DNA from: Coenobita brevimanus
Taxonomy: Eukaryota > Arthropoda > Malacostraca > Decapoda > Coenobitidae
Length of the DNA: 64,000 nucleotides
NCBI GenBank assembly: GCA_032717465.1
Contig: CM064691.1
Span: 3,065,315 to 3,129,314 of the forward strand
Direction of reading: 5' to 3'
The notes below the pieces were generated by a model that searched no databases, was not told the DNA's origin, and saw only the letters and a program-made list of their open reading frames with translations. Shown in pieces: positions 48,935 to 63,915 of the stretch. Within the stretch, counting starts at the first letter, position 1, and each line of letters begins with the position of its first letter. A program made the position numbers and the translations under genes.

Positions 48935-49995
48935 ATGCGTCGGGCGGCGGTTTGCCTCATCGTAGCATTGGCCTTATTCTGGTCAAGTGTTTATTTTTAT
49001 CTTAGTCGGCTTATATCATTATCCTCTGCCCGCTTTAACTTGGCTCAAAATTGGCCTCTCACTACCTTGAATATTGGGGCTGTAACAAGGCACTGAAACT
49101 AAAGTATGGTGCTAGTCAGGAAGAAGTGCTCTAGAGGAGAAGAGCTGTAATACTGTCTTATGCTGCAGTTATGAAGTAACAAGAGATTAGCATTAGAACA
49201 CTGTACTAATCTACAAATAAGTACTCTGGACATGATGTAGAGCCGTAGTAATGTCCTAACCTGCCACTGAGTCGTAACAGGAGACTAGCAGTAGAATACG
49301 TTGCTAGTCACGAAGAAGTGTTTTGGAATGAATGTAGAGCCTGCATTGTTCTAATCTGCAAAATTTAATGAGGTACGTAGACAAGCTGCAGAGTGACGAA
49401 AATACCCGCACGGCAAAGGAGGACTAACTAAAACCAGCTGTGACACTTGTGGTTGTATGTCAATAGTTTTAGGTCTGTCTACGCTACAGTTACTCGCAGG
49501 GTTGTACAAGTTTAATTTTCTTACACTGATTTTTTTTTTTTTATAATTCGAATAGCAGGCTAGTGTCAAAATGTTAACCCGAATTAATTTACATGTCCAT
49601 ATTCTAAGAAACTAGTTGCCAGAACGCTTGAGCAAGTGTGGAGGTCAGCTATATTAAGTGCTCGGTTAGACTACTGTTAAGCCTCATTTTTTTTTTTTCT
49701 CGTTTAGCAATAATCTAATGAAGATCCCTAATCCCTCTAACCTTTTGGTCTGAAAATGTATCATCCTGTTTTTCCTATTTCTCTCTATCGATGTCATTCA
49801 ACGTGTGAGATATCTTTATTGCTGCGGGATTGATATAGTCTTCTTTAACGCTTTCACTACGAGAGGTCGTTCCTATGTGCAGTAAAAACGCCCGTAGGTA
49901 TCGGACACATGCCATATTAGTGTTTCATCTTATTTATGAGGTTAAAATCAGTTGATGGCCAAGTGTAGTCAGATAGGAGGGCCAATGAGATCACT
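48935..49995. other. Intergenic, no gene
   Basis: Nothing was recognised except diverged internal similarity (CTAGTCAGGAAGAAGTG at 49112 and CTAGTCACGAAGAAGTG at 49304). The spacing of about 190 bp suggests an old tandem duplication. TTTCACTACGAGAGG at 49853 belongs to the dispersed repeat. Confidence 0.5.
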
Positions 49996-49996
49996 T

Positions 49997-51316
<1,320 letters not shown>

Positions 51317-51324
51317 ATATATTA

Positions 51325-51600
51325 CCTACGACCATGAAACTTTGCATAATGGTGCATCTTTACTGGGGTCACATTTTAGGCAGACGAGACCCCCCAAAGG
51401 TATCCCCCATGGGGGAAGGGGGCGGGAGTCCTAGCTAAAGCCTTTATGGACAGTCATGGCTTTTATCCTAGGAGCAAGAAACTTTGCATACTGGTAAAAG
51501 TTCATTATAGCCATGTTTTAGTCAGGCTGGGACCACGATGACCAGCCCTCACGGGGGTAAATGCCCTCAGGGAGGACTACGTCATAAATCTGACGCAGGT
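51325..51600 (+). repeat. Two diverged direct repeats, period about 140 bp
   Basis: GACCATGAAACTTTGCATAATGG at about 51330 recurs as GAGCAAGAAACTTTGCATACTGG at about 51470, with further matches downstream. It adjoins the LINE tail. Confidence 0.6.
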
Positions 51601-51604
51601 ACAC

Positions 51605-52420
51605 GCAGGTTTACACAGTAGATGACCTTCATTCAAGTTTATAGAGTGTGGAACCCAGGGATTCACCTCTCCACCTCCCCCCCAGAAAAAACGAATTCTT
51701 TCCCGTTACAATACTACATGGGTTGGTGCGGTTATCAAAGGTGTCTTTTGTCTTGTTCAGTTAAGGATAACACCTGTGTATTGCAGTGGGCACTATGGGC
51801 TGTATTTAATGTCTCCAGATCCAAAAGTGAATCTTCAGCTGACAAAAATCAATTAGCAATAGTAAGGAAAACTAAAAGCCGGATCTTCGTAACAAAGCAG
51901 ATCAAAAAACCACTTGCATGATTTGTCTTATTTGATGGCCTCGAAGGACAAGGTTAAGATTTTTCGTTCGCTCTCTCTTCTTGTAAGAAGCTCAGGATGT
52001 TTAGAAGAGCTGCTCACTGCATTTTCACAGAATATGTATGCGAGTTCGAAAAAAATCATTTGTTCCACAAAGACAAAGGGAGAAGTGGCAAAAAAGAAAT
52101 GGGAGATTCCATCATCGATTCTCTTTGTTGCTTATAAAGTGGGCGAAATACCGATGAAATGAATGTCTTATCCTGATTTTCTCATATTACTCTTTCAAAT
52201 CTCTCAGGTTCCAGTGAATCACTCTCTGCTGAATAAAACAGTCTGTCATTTGCTGGAATACTAAAGTTGTCCCGACCACGAGACGGTTAATGGAAACAAC
52301 ATTTAACTTCTCAGGTTTCAACGAATCACTCAGCAGAATATAATTCTTTGGAGTTTTTTGGTCACTCAAGGCAAATTCTGCTGGGCGTATGTCCTCACTT
52401 TCCTTCTGACTCCACGTACA
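51605..52420. other. Intergenic, no gene
   Basis: No gene recognised. 52200-52345 holds two diverged copies of the longer form of the dispersed repeat (CTCAGGTTCCAGTGAATCAC and CTCAGGTTTCAACGAATCAC, each followed by a GAATA-type core). Confidence 0.5.
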
Positions 52421-52439
52421 AAGGTCCCCTCGCACTTGG

Positions 52440-54062
52440 CTTAAGGTAGCAACACATTCTCTCTAAGAATCCCCCAACGGGCAGCAACGACTACCTCGAA
52501 CCATGAGTTCTGTGGCCTTCCCCTTGGTCTCAACCTTGGGTTGACTCGTTGAGCAGGCTCAACTTCAGTGAACCTTGCCACGTACAGTTAATATACGTCG
52601 ATTCATTCTCATGGTGAACTTCTCATCGGGCACGTCGTCATGCCAGTGATACCCTATCGTTGTGCGAAGGCACTAGCACCAATGGAATCCTTCACTGCTC
52701 TAAGTTACTTTTTAGAGTCCGTGTCGCACAGCCATAAAGTAGACAGGAGCACCGGTGTCTTGAAGAAACAAATTTTCTTCATTCTACACATATATTGACA
52801 ACAACGAATGCTCGAACTGACTGCGTGCATAATACCACAAGTCAGACCAATATGACCACTTGCCTCATCATTTTATATACCTTTGGAACAGGAGACGTTT
52901 AGCCCCAGTGGTTTCGCTTCCTTGTCGTCGAGAGCATTCGGAAGTATCTCCATCAACTCTGTAAGGACAATTGCATCATCAGAAGTGTCAGTGATCGTAA
53001 CCATCAAATTCCCAACCAGCATACCACTGATGCCGACTTACAGCCTGGTGAGGTACCCAGTCCATTCACCTGCTGCAGAAAAATGGACCAATGCCGTATC
53101 TCTGCCCAACTCCAGGACCAATAGGAAAGAAATCGAGCGTTCCCCCTCCTCTCTTCACAGCAATCTCAGTGTTTGAATGTACAGTAGTCCTGATGTGAGG
53201 AGGACCCATGGAACTGCATGAGTTCCGACAGTGCCTTCCGGTTTAGTAAATCAAAATGTTATTCCTTTTTAAAACCAGCACACGCTATTAGCAGTCCCTG
53301 AAAAAACTCAAGACTCCGTTTCAAAGAATTCATTGTATTGGAATACGGTCAACTGTGGATTTCTTGGGCATGAATTCGGACTACTCAGGAGCCTGAAACT
53401 TTAGCGACTGGCCTTGCATTCTCATCAAAAGCACATGAGCAAAGCATTGTCTGGTGCACTAAACACTGTATCGCCTCTGTAATTACTGCATCATTATTGG
53501 TTATTCCTTCGCTTCAAGCCAAGAATAACCAAGTCTCTTGTCCTGGCAGGTGAAATGATACCAGTCCTCTATATGGCCTCCATGACTGCGTGTAGTCCAC
53601 GGATCATGGTTTTGCACACAGCTATAATCAGTTCCACAGGGATGCCACAAATACCAGTTCCCTCTCAATTTTCAAGCAAGTCATAAAATTTCCGATTTCA
53701 TATATACACGGCATCGTCGGCTGGTGGACCGGTCAGTAGTTGCATGTCAGGCAGTGGTAGCTCTACACTGGTGGACTCTTATTATGTTCAACTACTTTCA
53801 GTAATCAGTCCAACAAATACCATATTCATCCGCCCTTGCTGTTCGAACTGAATTAGCCTGGGAGATGGGTTGGGAGCGGAGCTTCTTCTGGGGATGATGA
53901 CCAGTTCCAATGTCATATCCATAAAGCCACCCTCTGCCTCCTCAGCGATTTCCATGAGATACCTCTCCTTGTTTTATCATAGCGAATCTCTTGCACGTGA
54001 CAGAAGTCTGTTTCTCTCCATCTCCCGCCAGTCTGGCAGCACGACGCTCATCAGCTTCGGTT
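52440..54062 (-). pseudogene. Heavily decayed LINE reverse transcriptase relic (a different family)
   Basis: On the minus strand, fragments of one LINE ORF occur in the expected order but in shifting frames. They are NKERYLMEIAEEAEG (near 53.96 kb), GICGIPVELI and IRGLHAVMEAI (53.6), CSNYRGDTV (53.48), LIACAGFKK and LLNRKALSELMQFHG (53.25), VTITDTSDDAIVLTELMEIL with the catalytic box decayed from FADD to TSDD (52.99), EAKPLGLNVSCSK (52.9) and RPRGRPQNSW (52.5). Several stops and frameshifts and the altered catalytic box mark an old insertion. Plus-strand ORFs over it (52883-53176, 53870-54064) are shadows. Confidence 0.75.
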
Positions 54063-54242
54063 GAAGTAAAGTACAGGAAGTGTCTCTACCGTGAGAGGAT
54101 TATGTAGTTCTGAAAGATTTTTACTTACAAACTGCCTTTTTGCATTTTAGCTTTAAATGAAAATTATATAGTGTTGGTAATGAAACAGAACAAAAATATG
54201 TGAGGCATGGTCGAGGTTGGTGAGAATTGCTCTATATCCACC

Positions 54243-54860
54243 TATAGCCAGATGCCTTAATTCTGTCAGGAGTCGCCCTGTCCCTTGTCATTTCGCTGCC
54301 CTCCCCTAAACATATGCCCCCCTCTCTCATATATTTCTACTCCATCCTTCCATCTCATCCTCGCTCTCCCCTTCCCACCTCACTCACATACACTCTCCTC
54401 GTTAGTCTCTCACTCTCCATCCTCTATACATGGCAAAACCACCTCACTGTATTTCTCCTTACGCTTTCTATGACATCCACATCCACACCACAACTCTTCT
54501 TTACTTTCCCATTTGTCAGTCTGTCTCTGCAGTACATGTAACTCCACATGCTCTTCTCAAATAACTCATTTCCACTGCTCTCATTCTTGATCTGTGTCCT
54601 TCCTACAGTGTCCAAGTTTCACTTCCGTACGCAAGAGTGGTGGTTATCACAACACTATCATGCGGTGACATTTTTACTTCCATGCTCACTTCCCTACTCC
54701 TTATCATTTCTTTTAATGAACCAGCAACCTTTATTCCATGCTGTATCCTTCTAAGAACTTCACCCACTGAACTTCCATCGTTAGTCATTACACTACCCAA
54801 GTACATAAATGCACTCACATTTTCCATTTCCTCATTATCCAACTTCACTGCCCATTTAAT
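54243..54860 (-). pseudogene. LINE 3' fragment, same family as the 58-60 kb element
   Basis: The minus strand reads EEMENVSAFMYLGSVM, VGEVLRRIQHGIKVAGSL, REVSMEVK, YGSETWTL and, after a frame change, CRDRLTNGKVKKSCGVDVDV and RRNTVRWFCHV. This matches the C-terminal 220 residues or so of the LINE at 58.49-60.37 kb. The end (CTATAGCCAGATGCC at 54243) corresponds to that element's 3' tail but lacks its TATC array. Confidence 0.88.
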
Positions 54861-54869
54861 TAATTGCTG

Positions 54870-56455
54870 AGGCACAGAAATATTTTGGGAACAGTGTCTT
54901 GTGCATGAAAATAAATTGTGCACTTACATATGGTTACCATTATGTGGTCACGATAAGAGAAGGGATATCATGAAAGGTATAGGAAAGAAAACTCAGCCGT
55001 AGTTCCATTTTCAGATTTTAAGATATGCAACAGACCGGTAGGAACACATAAAACCCCTATATATTCTAGACCTGTTAAATCGTCTGGCCCGCCGATAGTA
55101 TGAAACTGATCTGTGCAGCAGTGGCTAAAGTGTACCAGAGAGGTCAGCATACACAGAAAACGTCATGATGTTCATTTTGCGCAGGGAGAGTTAAAGGGGG
55201 ATGACTGCAACATTCTGAGGCTGTAACTCATCCTGAGGTAAATATAATCGTCTAGTATTAGCTTGAACACAATTCTAGAGTCTTCCCGACCAGGACAGGA
55301 TTAATAGTAATAGCAGTAATACTTTTTTTTTTTTTTTATTCACCTCTGCTGAATAAAGCTGTGTGGCGTTAGTTGAAACAGAATTCTAGAGTTTTCCTGA
55401 CTATGAGAAGGTCAGTGAGAACCTGTGGACAAAGTGATCAGGAATCTTCATTTGTAACGATGTGATTAAGTTTTATTTATATTCATTTCACAATATCCTA
55501 AAAAATAACAAGCATACCAGCATTGTTTTCATTATGATAGGTCGGGCACTGTGTGAGTGGCTGGCAGCACAACAGTTAAGCTTTATTTTTGCCTCAAAGC
55601 TTAAAAATACAACGGTCACCAGAGATTAGTGACAAAATTATTTATTATTTTATTTTTGTTCGGTGGGTTGAGGGTGAGGGAAAGAATCATTAATTTTGGA
55701 TCAGTGGAAGGGCCAGACAGACTTAATAAAAAGGTATATAAAAGCAAGGTTTTGCCTGGAGAGATACTAAAACTCCTTTAATGATGAACCTAGACACCAA
55801 AAGTCCGTGAAGTGATGGAGAGAAAAGTTTATGCATTCAGCTTCATTTTTAAGAATATATTGTAGATACTTGGTCAAGAAATAAAATAAAAAGACATCAC
55901 ATATACTCAATCAAGCAATGAAATAATATAGAGACAGGATGACAAACTTACCTTGCACTTTTCGTGACGGAAGTAATTAAACTTGTCTCATTATTAGTAT
56001 TATTTTTTATTTCAGAAACAACCACTTCCCTGAGAAAGTTGCCAATTCCAGTGATCGACTCTTAATACCTTTAGTTTGGCGACATTAATTCCATTGTTGC
56101 TACCACCAGGCAAGGATATTATGTTTGAAAGAGATTTTTCGAAGTGGGGAAGTAAGATTTAACTTTTATTAACCCCTCCTCGCCACGGTCTCCTTGAAAC
56201 TGAAAGTCACATGTAGTGGCAAACGACGTACTTGGTCTGAAGTGGCTAAACTGGTTTCTTGCGTAAGTAGGATACTATGCCATTCTACTTTTTACGCTTT
56301 CAGACACTTTAGTCGCATATTACTAATACTACCACACTGAGTGAAAGATCGTAGAACAAGTTTGCCTCTCAGTTTCAAGAACTAGTGCTAAAGATGTAAA
56401 AAACTTGAAGATCAGAGGCTACGCGCAGAGAAAAGCGGAAGCAGAGAGTGGTGAG
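54870..56455. other. Intergenic upstream of cuticle gene C, no gene
   Basis: No gene. Copies of the dispersed motif lie at 55074-55100, 55240-55262 and 55348-55380; the last two continue with the longer form (ATTCTAGAGT, TCCCGACCAGG / TCCTGACTATGAG). Distal control elements of gene C may lie here but none was identified. Confidence 0.5.
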
Positions 56456-56465
56456 TAAGGTGGTG

Positions 56466-56520
56466 GAGGTGAAGGCGGGTGTGGGTATATAAAGGGATGC
56501 GAGCAGAGGCCTAGTTAGTT
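56466..56520 (+). promoter_or_regulatory. Core promoter of cuticle gene C
   Basis: GAGGTGAAGGCGG (56466-56478) is identical to the block upstream of gene A. TATATAAA lies at 56486-56493, and an initiator-like TTAGTT near 56514-56519 lies about 28 bp downstream. The ATG at 56547 follows about 30 bp later. Confidence 0.78.
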
Positions 56521-56546
56521 AAGTCTGCACCTGCCTACACACAACA

Positions 56547-58130
<1,584 letters not shown>

Positions 58131-58219
58131 ATTATCTGAAGGAATCCAAGGAAAGGGATTTTGTTGACGTCTTATCTGTGTTCCTGTCACTCCAGCTGTA
58201 ATTATTTATTTTCCTATTT

Positions 58220-58225
58220 ATTAAA
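58220..58225 (+). terminator. Polyadenylation signal of cuticle gene C
   Basis: ATTAAA about 90 nt after the stop, followed within 30 nt by GTG- and T-rich sequence (58248-58260) suited to cleavage-factor binding. Confidence 0.6.
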
Positions 58226-58436
58226 CATTTTTCACCAATGCAAAAGAGTGTTTTATCTCATCCAGTGAATTGTTCTTCTTAAAACATGCTGTCGCACTCA
58301 TTTTATTTACTGTCAGAAGTAATTCTTGTAACTTGCTTCACCCCGGTAACATATGGGTACATTGCAATGTATTGTCACGCTCGGTCCCGACGATGTACTC
58401 ATACGTTTTGCAACTGCGAGGTCCGTCATTTGCTAT

Positions 58437-60790
58437 CTATCTATCTATCTATTGCCAGATGCCTCAATCCCGTTTGGGGTGGCCACAAACAAATCACCTC
58501 CAAGTCGCCCTGTCCCCCGCCATTTCACTGCCCTGCTCCCAACTCACACTCCCCTCTCTCATATACCTTTCCACCCCATCCCTCCATCTCATCCTCGGCC
58601 TCCCCCTCCCTCTTCCCCCCTCCACCTCACTCACATACACTCTCTTCGTCAGTCTTTCACCCTCCATCCTCTCCACATGGCCAAACCACCTCAGTGTGTT
58701 CCTCATAACGCTTCCTATCACATCCACATCAACACCACAACGCTCCTTTATATCCTCATTCGTCAGCCTGTCTCTCCATGTGACTCCACAGGCTCCTCTT
58801 AAATAACTCATTTCCACTGCTCTCACTCTTGACTTGTGTCCTTCCAACAATGTCCAAGCTTCACTTCCGTATGTTAGAGTTGGTATCACAATACTGTCAT
58901 GTAGTAACTTTTTCACTACCATGCTCACTTCCCTGTTTCTAATCACTGCTTTCAAAGAACCAGCAACCTTTCTTCCCTGCTGTACCCTTTCAAGCACTTC
59001 ACCCTCCAAACCTCCATCCTTACTCATCACACTACCCAAGTACTTAAATGTACTCACATTTTCCAATTCCTCACCATCCAACCTCGCTGTACATTCACTA
59101 ACTTCACCTCTCTCAAAGACCATCACTTTACTCTTCCCTACATTCACCTTTAGATTCCGTTTCTTACACACTCTCTCGAACTCATCCACCAAGCCTTGCA
59201 GCTCCCCTTCGTCTTCACTCAACAACACAGTATCATCTGCAAACAACAGTACAGGGAGTTTCCAAACACTATCCTCTCTCACCAGGGCCACCCCAACATC
59301 CACTACCCTACCTTGTACCTCTTTTATTACCCCATCCATGTACAGATTGAACAACCATGGAGACATGACACATCCCTGTTTCAAACCAACTTTCAAAGAG
59401 AAAAATTCACTTAGTTCACCATCCACACGCACTGCAGCCTTCGCACCATCGTACATACTCTTCACAGCATTCAGCAACTTCCCATCTACTCCATATATTC
59501 TTAACACTTTCCACAATCCTTGTCTATCCACCCTGTCATATGCTTTCTCCAAATCCATGAAAGCCGCATACAACTTCTTTCCCTTCTCTAGAAACTTTTC
59601 CACTAAAGATCTAAGAATGAATATCTGATCTACACAACCTCTTCCCTTCCTAAAGCCTCCCTGTTCTTCTCCAACTATTTTCTCTGTTCTTTCTCTAACT
59701 CTGTCAATAAGTATCCTACCATACACTTTTCCTAATATACTAAGAAGACAAATGCCCCTATGATTACCACACACTTCTTTTTCCCCTTTTCCTTTGTACA
59801 AGGGAATAATTATACCTGACTTCCAATCCTCCGGGACTCTACCTTCCTCCCAGGCCAATCTGCACATCTTCCACATCCATTCTACTACTATCTCTCCCCC
59901 ATGCTTCAGCATTTTACCACACACTCCATCAATTCCTGGGGCTTTCCCCAATTTAACTTTCTTCATTGCTTCCACAACTTCTATCCTATTGATTTCTTCC
60001 TGTCTTCTCATCTCCCTCCTTCTCCCAGCCATTCCCCAGCCACTTATACTCGCATTACTTCCATCCTCTACGTTCAACAATTCCTTAAAGTGTTCTCTCC
60101 ATCTGCTCACTTTTTCTCCCTTCTCCACTAGTAATCTACCATTTTTATCTTTCACTCCCCTGCTAACTTCACTTCCACCCTGTTTTACTCTTTTCACCTC
60201 TCTCCAGAACATTTTCTTACAGTCCCTCCACTTTACACTCAAATTCCTTCCAAATTCCTCATCCACTCTCTTCTTACTCTCTCTTACTAATCTTTTCACC
60301 TCTCTCTTTCTTTCCACATATAACTCTCTCTTCCGCCTTTCAACTTCTTCCACGCCCCTATTTCTCATCCATCACTGTATGCTTTCTTCTTTTGTGCCAC
60401 AGCCTGTTTCACCTCTTCAGTCCACCACGCTGTTCCTTGCACCCTCCTCCGTCTTCTCTTCCTTCCACACACCACATCACATGCTGCACATATTTCTTCT
60501 GTAAATATCTTACACACACCTTCCACGTCTCCCATCTGCTCCAATTCATATTTGCCCAATCGTTCCGTCATTTGCACATTTTTCAAATTTCGCGCGTGAT
60601 TTCTGGTACGTACAGTATATGCGGGACACCTTCCTCTACCCGCCGCCAGGCGGGAACACTTCCTTATCCCGCATGACCCCTCCCCCCCCCCGCACACCAT
60701 TATCTCGGCAACTCTCCTGTTAGCAGTGACCTGGCCAGTAAAGACATGTTGCGCCACGGTACGAAAGTCAAGGTGAGAGTGATTCCCTAA
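58437..60790 (-). mobile_element. Best-preserved LINE: reverse transcriptase ORF of 624 codons with TATC tail
   Basis: On the minus strand a 624-codon frame (60368 to 58494) shows the RT blocks in order. They are GKAPGIDGVCGKML (141-154), GRVPEDWKSGIIIPLYKGKG (176-195), NHRGICLLS (202-210), GGFRKGRGCVDQIF (237-250), FMDLEKAYDRVDRQGLW (270-286), GLKQGCVMSPWLFN (328-341) and LLFADDTVLLS with catalytic FADD (374-384). YLGSVMSKDGG, YGSEAWTL, a C-terminal GHVERM and GRGRGRPRMRW follow. A second frame (60871-60365) carries the preceding part (LGKYELEQMGDVEGVC, GTAWWTEEVKQAVAQKKKAY) and stops next to the start of the 624-codon frame, consistent with one frameshift at about 60366. No endonuclease was recognised, so it looks 5'-truncated at about 60.7-60.8 kb. 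The 3' end is a (TATC)n array at 58437-58456. Relatives lie at 54.2, 45.2 and 44.0 kb. Plus-strand ORFs over it are shadows. Confidence 0.92.
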
Positions 60791-60906
60791 TTGATGACAA
60801 TGTGGAGGACAAAGATTATGTGGCACCAGAGGAAGAAACGAGCAGAAGTGATGAGGAGGCAACGTCGCCATGGAAGGTGCGGTATGTTGATGTGTTCAGT
60901 GAGTGA
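60742..60906 (+). other. Short acidic open frame, possible decayed exon
   Basis: Between an in-frame TAA at 60739 and TGA at 60904 the plus strand reads 54 codons: RYESQGESDSLIDDNVEDKD, YVAPEEETSRSDEEATSP and then WKVRYVDVFSE. Dense Asp/Glu/Ser with a YVAPEEE phrase resembles the acidic N-termini of piggyBac-type transposase genes, but this rests on memory of style only. There is no ATG in frame and no conserved catalytic part nearby. It overlaps the edge of the LINE. Confidence 0.25.
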
Positions 60907-60909
60907 AAC

Positions 60910-61460
60910 AACGCTTATATCGCCTGTATTATTGTGTGAAAACCAATGTATTCTTGTACTACAGAGAAATTCGAACCAAATGAACAAATATCTACCTATT
61001 TTTTAAATTTAGGTTCTTTCATTCTTTACAAGCCCCAACACGCTGAGGAACACTGTCCCTGAAGGCCAAGCAGGTAGGGGTGCATGAGGAAAACAGAATC
61101 GGTATCTTAGGGCAAAGAAGATATAGAAGTAATTATCATTACGAGCACAATAACGAACAAAAACATACTATGATGCATACATGGTACAAATTTGTTACAG
61201 TAATTATCATTACATGTTTTGAGATGAGTGAAGTGATACATGGATACGACATAGGTATCCAGAGACGGACACATACGCACACATACATATACGTATCTAT
61301 CTATCTATCTATATTCACGAACATGTAGCCGTAGACATACTGCATGTACAGGATAAGTACGCATGTGTAAGGCTATGGGTATGTGTACTGTGCAGGTGTG
61401 CATATATACATATGCAATATGCACATATATATGATACATTCATATGTATATAGACAATGA
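60910..61460. other. Intergenic, no gene
   Basis: Nothing recognised. A short (TATC)n lies at 61296-61312, then TA/TG-rich sequence leading into the next microsatellite. Confidence 0.5.
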
Positions 61461-61630
<170 letters not shown>

Positions 61631-61639
61631 GCAGTCATA

Positions 61640-62685
61640 GAAAACGCGACAGCAGCAGCTCAGCTCCATAGAAAACGGTACTCGGTGTTTAAAGTGTCAC
61701 CTGTATAGCCCATTTCTAAGCTCAGGTGAGCACTTTTTCTGTGGTTTGCCATTGTTTCTCACAAAAAGTTGAGGTTTGAGCCCCTCAAAAAAATCCAGAT
61801 TCGGTCAGGACTGGGAGGGGTCATTGGTGAAAAATCGGTTGGAACGCTGCGGTTGTGGGCGAATCTTTTTATTCAGCTGAGAGTGCATTTCTACAATTTT
61901 TATAATTAGACATTCCAAAAATTAAGTTTAGCTTTCAAGATGATCAACTGGACACCTAAGTTTGCAGTGAGAGGCAAGTGTTTAGTGTGGGAAGATGCTG
62001 ATGAGTAGGCCTGAAATCCTCTTAGAGCTTATGAGCTGAAGAGCATTTTGATTTGTTTAACGAATAATAACATAATAGTTAACCCCAACTGGTTAACGTT
62101 GGGTTCGTATCAACCCCGTTCTTTTCATTCGTTCATATTTTTACCTACATCCACTCAAATTTCCTGAATTATCTTTAAAGCATATCATCATCATCATTAC
62201 CATCATCACCAATACCTGGACCCCATTTCATACCTAAAGGTGGGTGGGGTAACGTCCGAAGAGCGAAAAATCTCTTGATATAATGAGAACTAACCAAAGT
62301 CTACACAGTTACCTGGGCCACGCTTTCCTTCGCTGACCATAGACGTCCCTGGAATCCTGGCTGCACCCCACAGACACACCATCAACGCATTTGCTCCACA
62401 TAACTACCCCTGTGACAATCAATCCAACGACTATCAAGTTAAAAGGGGTGCCAGAGTCTTGTCACGTACACCTCCGTATATTATTCTTCCTAAAAGCTCC
62501 ATCCATTGTCAGTTTCATATGAAGCTGGATGGAGAATGTCTTTACGAAGTCCCCTATTTACCTCCAGACTAAGACGGATTTCATTTCTCCAGGAAATTTC
62601 TATCAAACAGATGGTGCATTTATTTTCTCCAGTGTCCACGTATCAGTTTTACTTATACCTGGAGCGTATGCAGGGCCTCGGTAAA
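61640..62685. other. Intergenic, no gene
   Basis: No gene. A minus-orientation copy of the dispersed motif lies at 61866-61888. An ATC array at 62188-62212 followed by ACCTGGACCCCATTTC could be the tail end of an inverted SINE or LINE. Confidence 0.5.
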
Positions 62686-62689
62686 GGGA

Positions 62690-62815
<126 letters not shown>

Positions 62816-62919
62816 ATTTTTATCTCAGAAGGACATTAATCCAAAGCGAAAATACGCCTAAGGTACAATCTCTAATCAACCTTGCCATTGGATGTTGATA
62901 CTACGGTACCTTATGAACG

Positions 62920-63340
62920 TGAATCGGGTGACGTCCTCAGATTTGCAGACTATTTATCTTATTATTATTATTATTATTATTATTATTAGAGGAGAAACTA
63001 AAAGAACATGGAAGGTGTGAAGCTCGGATTTAAAATGAATGCGAAGAAAAACAATATTTCAGTTATTACCATGAAAAAGGAGGAGAGGGGAGCTGAAGAA
63101 CTAGAATATATTGATTATACTGAACAATGGGCTACATATTCCTGGATCAGCCAGTTCACACATTTCCATTTCATGGCAAAGAAATAAAAAATGATAGAAA
63201 TAGGATGCAGGATTTCTGCTAAGTAACTACATGAAGGACAATAAACACCTAGAGAGGGCAAGGCCTTCATCCAACGATTGGTGTACAGACCCATCCATAT
63301 TATCAGTGGGCACCTATGACTTTGGAACAAGGTAACGAAA
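62920..63340 (+). pseudogene. Probable RTE-like LINE relic
   Basis: In shifting plus-strand frames: SGDVLRFADYL (decayed LRFADD catalytic box, 62925-62960), then an ATT array, then GVKLGFKMNAKKNNISVI (63019-63075; compare KVGLKMNRSKTKVM in the 50-kb element), EELEYIDY (63095-63120) and a KEIKNDRNRM-like stretch near 63180-63215. The order and spacing fit the RT palm-to-thumb part of an RTE-type LINE. Stops and an inserted triplet array show it is dead. Limits are approximate. Confidence 0.6.
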
Positions 63341-63543
63341 ATACTGTAATGTTTGAAAAAAATATGTGTAGCCGTGATGAACTGAAGCCTCTTTCCTGAT
63401 TCTGATCTAGTGCACCTAGTGATTCGTCATCGTCCTTCGAAACTGATGAACAACTTGCCCAGAAACGTAAGGTGCGCACCGACTGTGGGGAAGGGCCTTA
63501 TGGTCGAACATTTAACCCTTCCCTGTGCTCTTGTTTTTTGACC

Positions 63544-63647
<104 letters not shown>

Positions 63648-63649
63648 CT

Positions 63650-63915
63650 GACCATCTGTATCTGATCCTAAACCCAGCTACCAAGTTTGGATGAAACTGG
63701 ATCAAGATTATTTAAGCTGGCCTTACCCTATGACCTTGACATTTGAACTGTTGTTCTGAGAAAGGGATATTTTCACAATCGGCTCACCCTAAACCCTTCC
63801 ACCAAGTTTCATCCAAACAGAATTAAAAGTATCTGAATGAAAGGTCGAAATTGTGACCTTGCTGTGTGACTTTTACCTCCAATTGATTGTTCTCAGCTAC
63901 AAGTCAAGTTGCATG
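63650..63915 (+). repeat. Diverged direct repeat block (CCAAGTTTGGATGAAA-like)
   Basis: CTGATCCTAAACCCAGCTACCAAGTTT at 63661 recurs as a variant (CACCCTAAACCCTTCCACCAAGTTT) near 63786, and TGACCTTG phrases recur near 63730 and 63855. This gives a period of about 125 bp. Wording is similar to the 15.95-16.31 kb block. Confidence 0.5.

Noticed and set aside
58834..60504. Plus-strand ORFs of 264 and 236 codons
   Set aside because: They are antisense to the LINE reverse transcriptase frame, which has all expected motifs on the minus strand.
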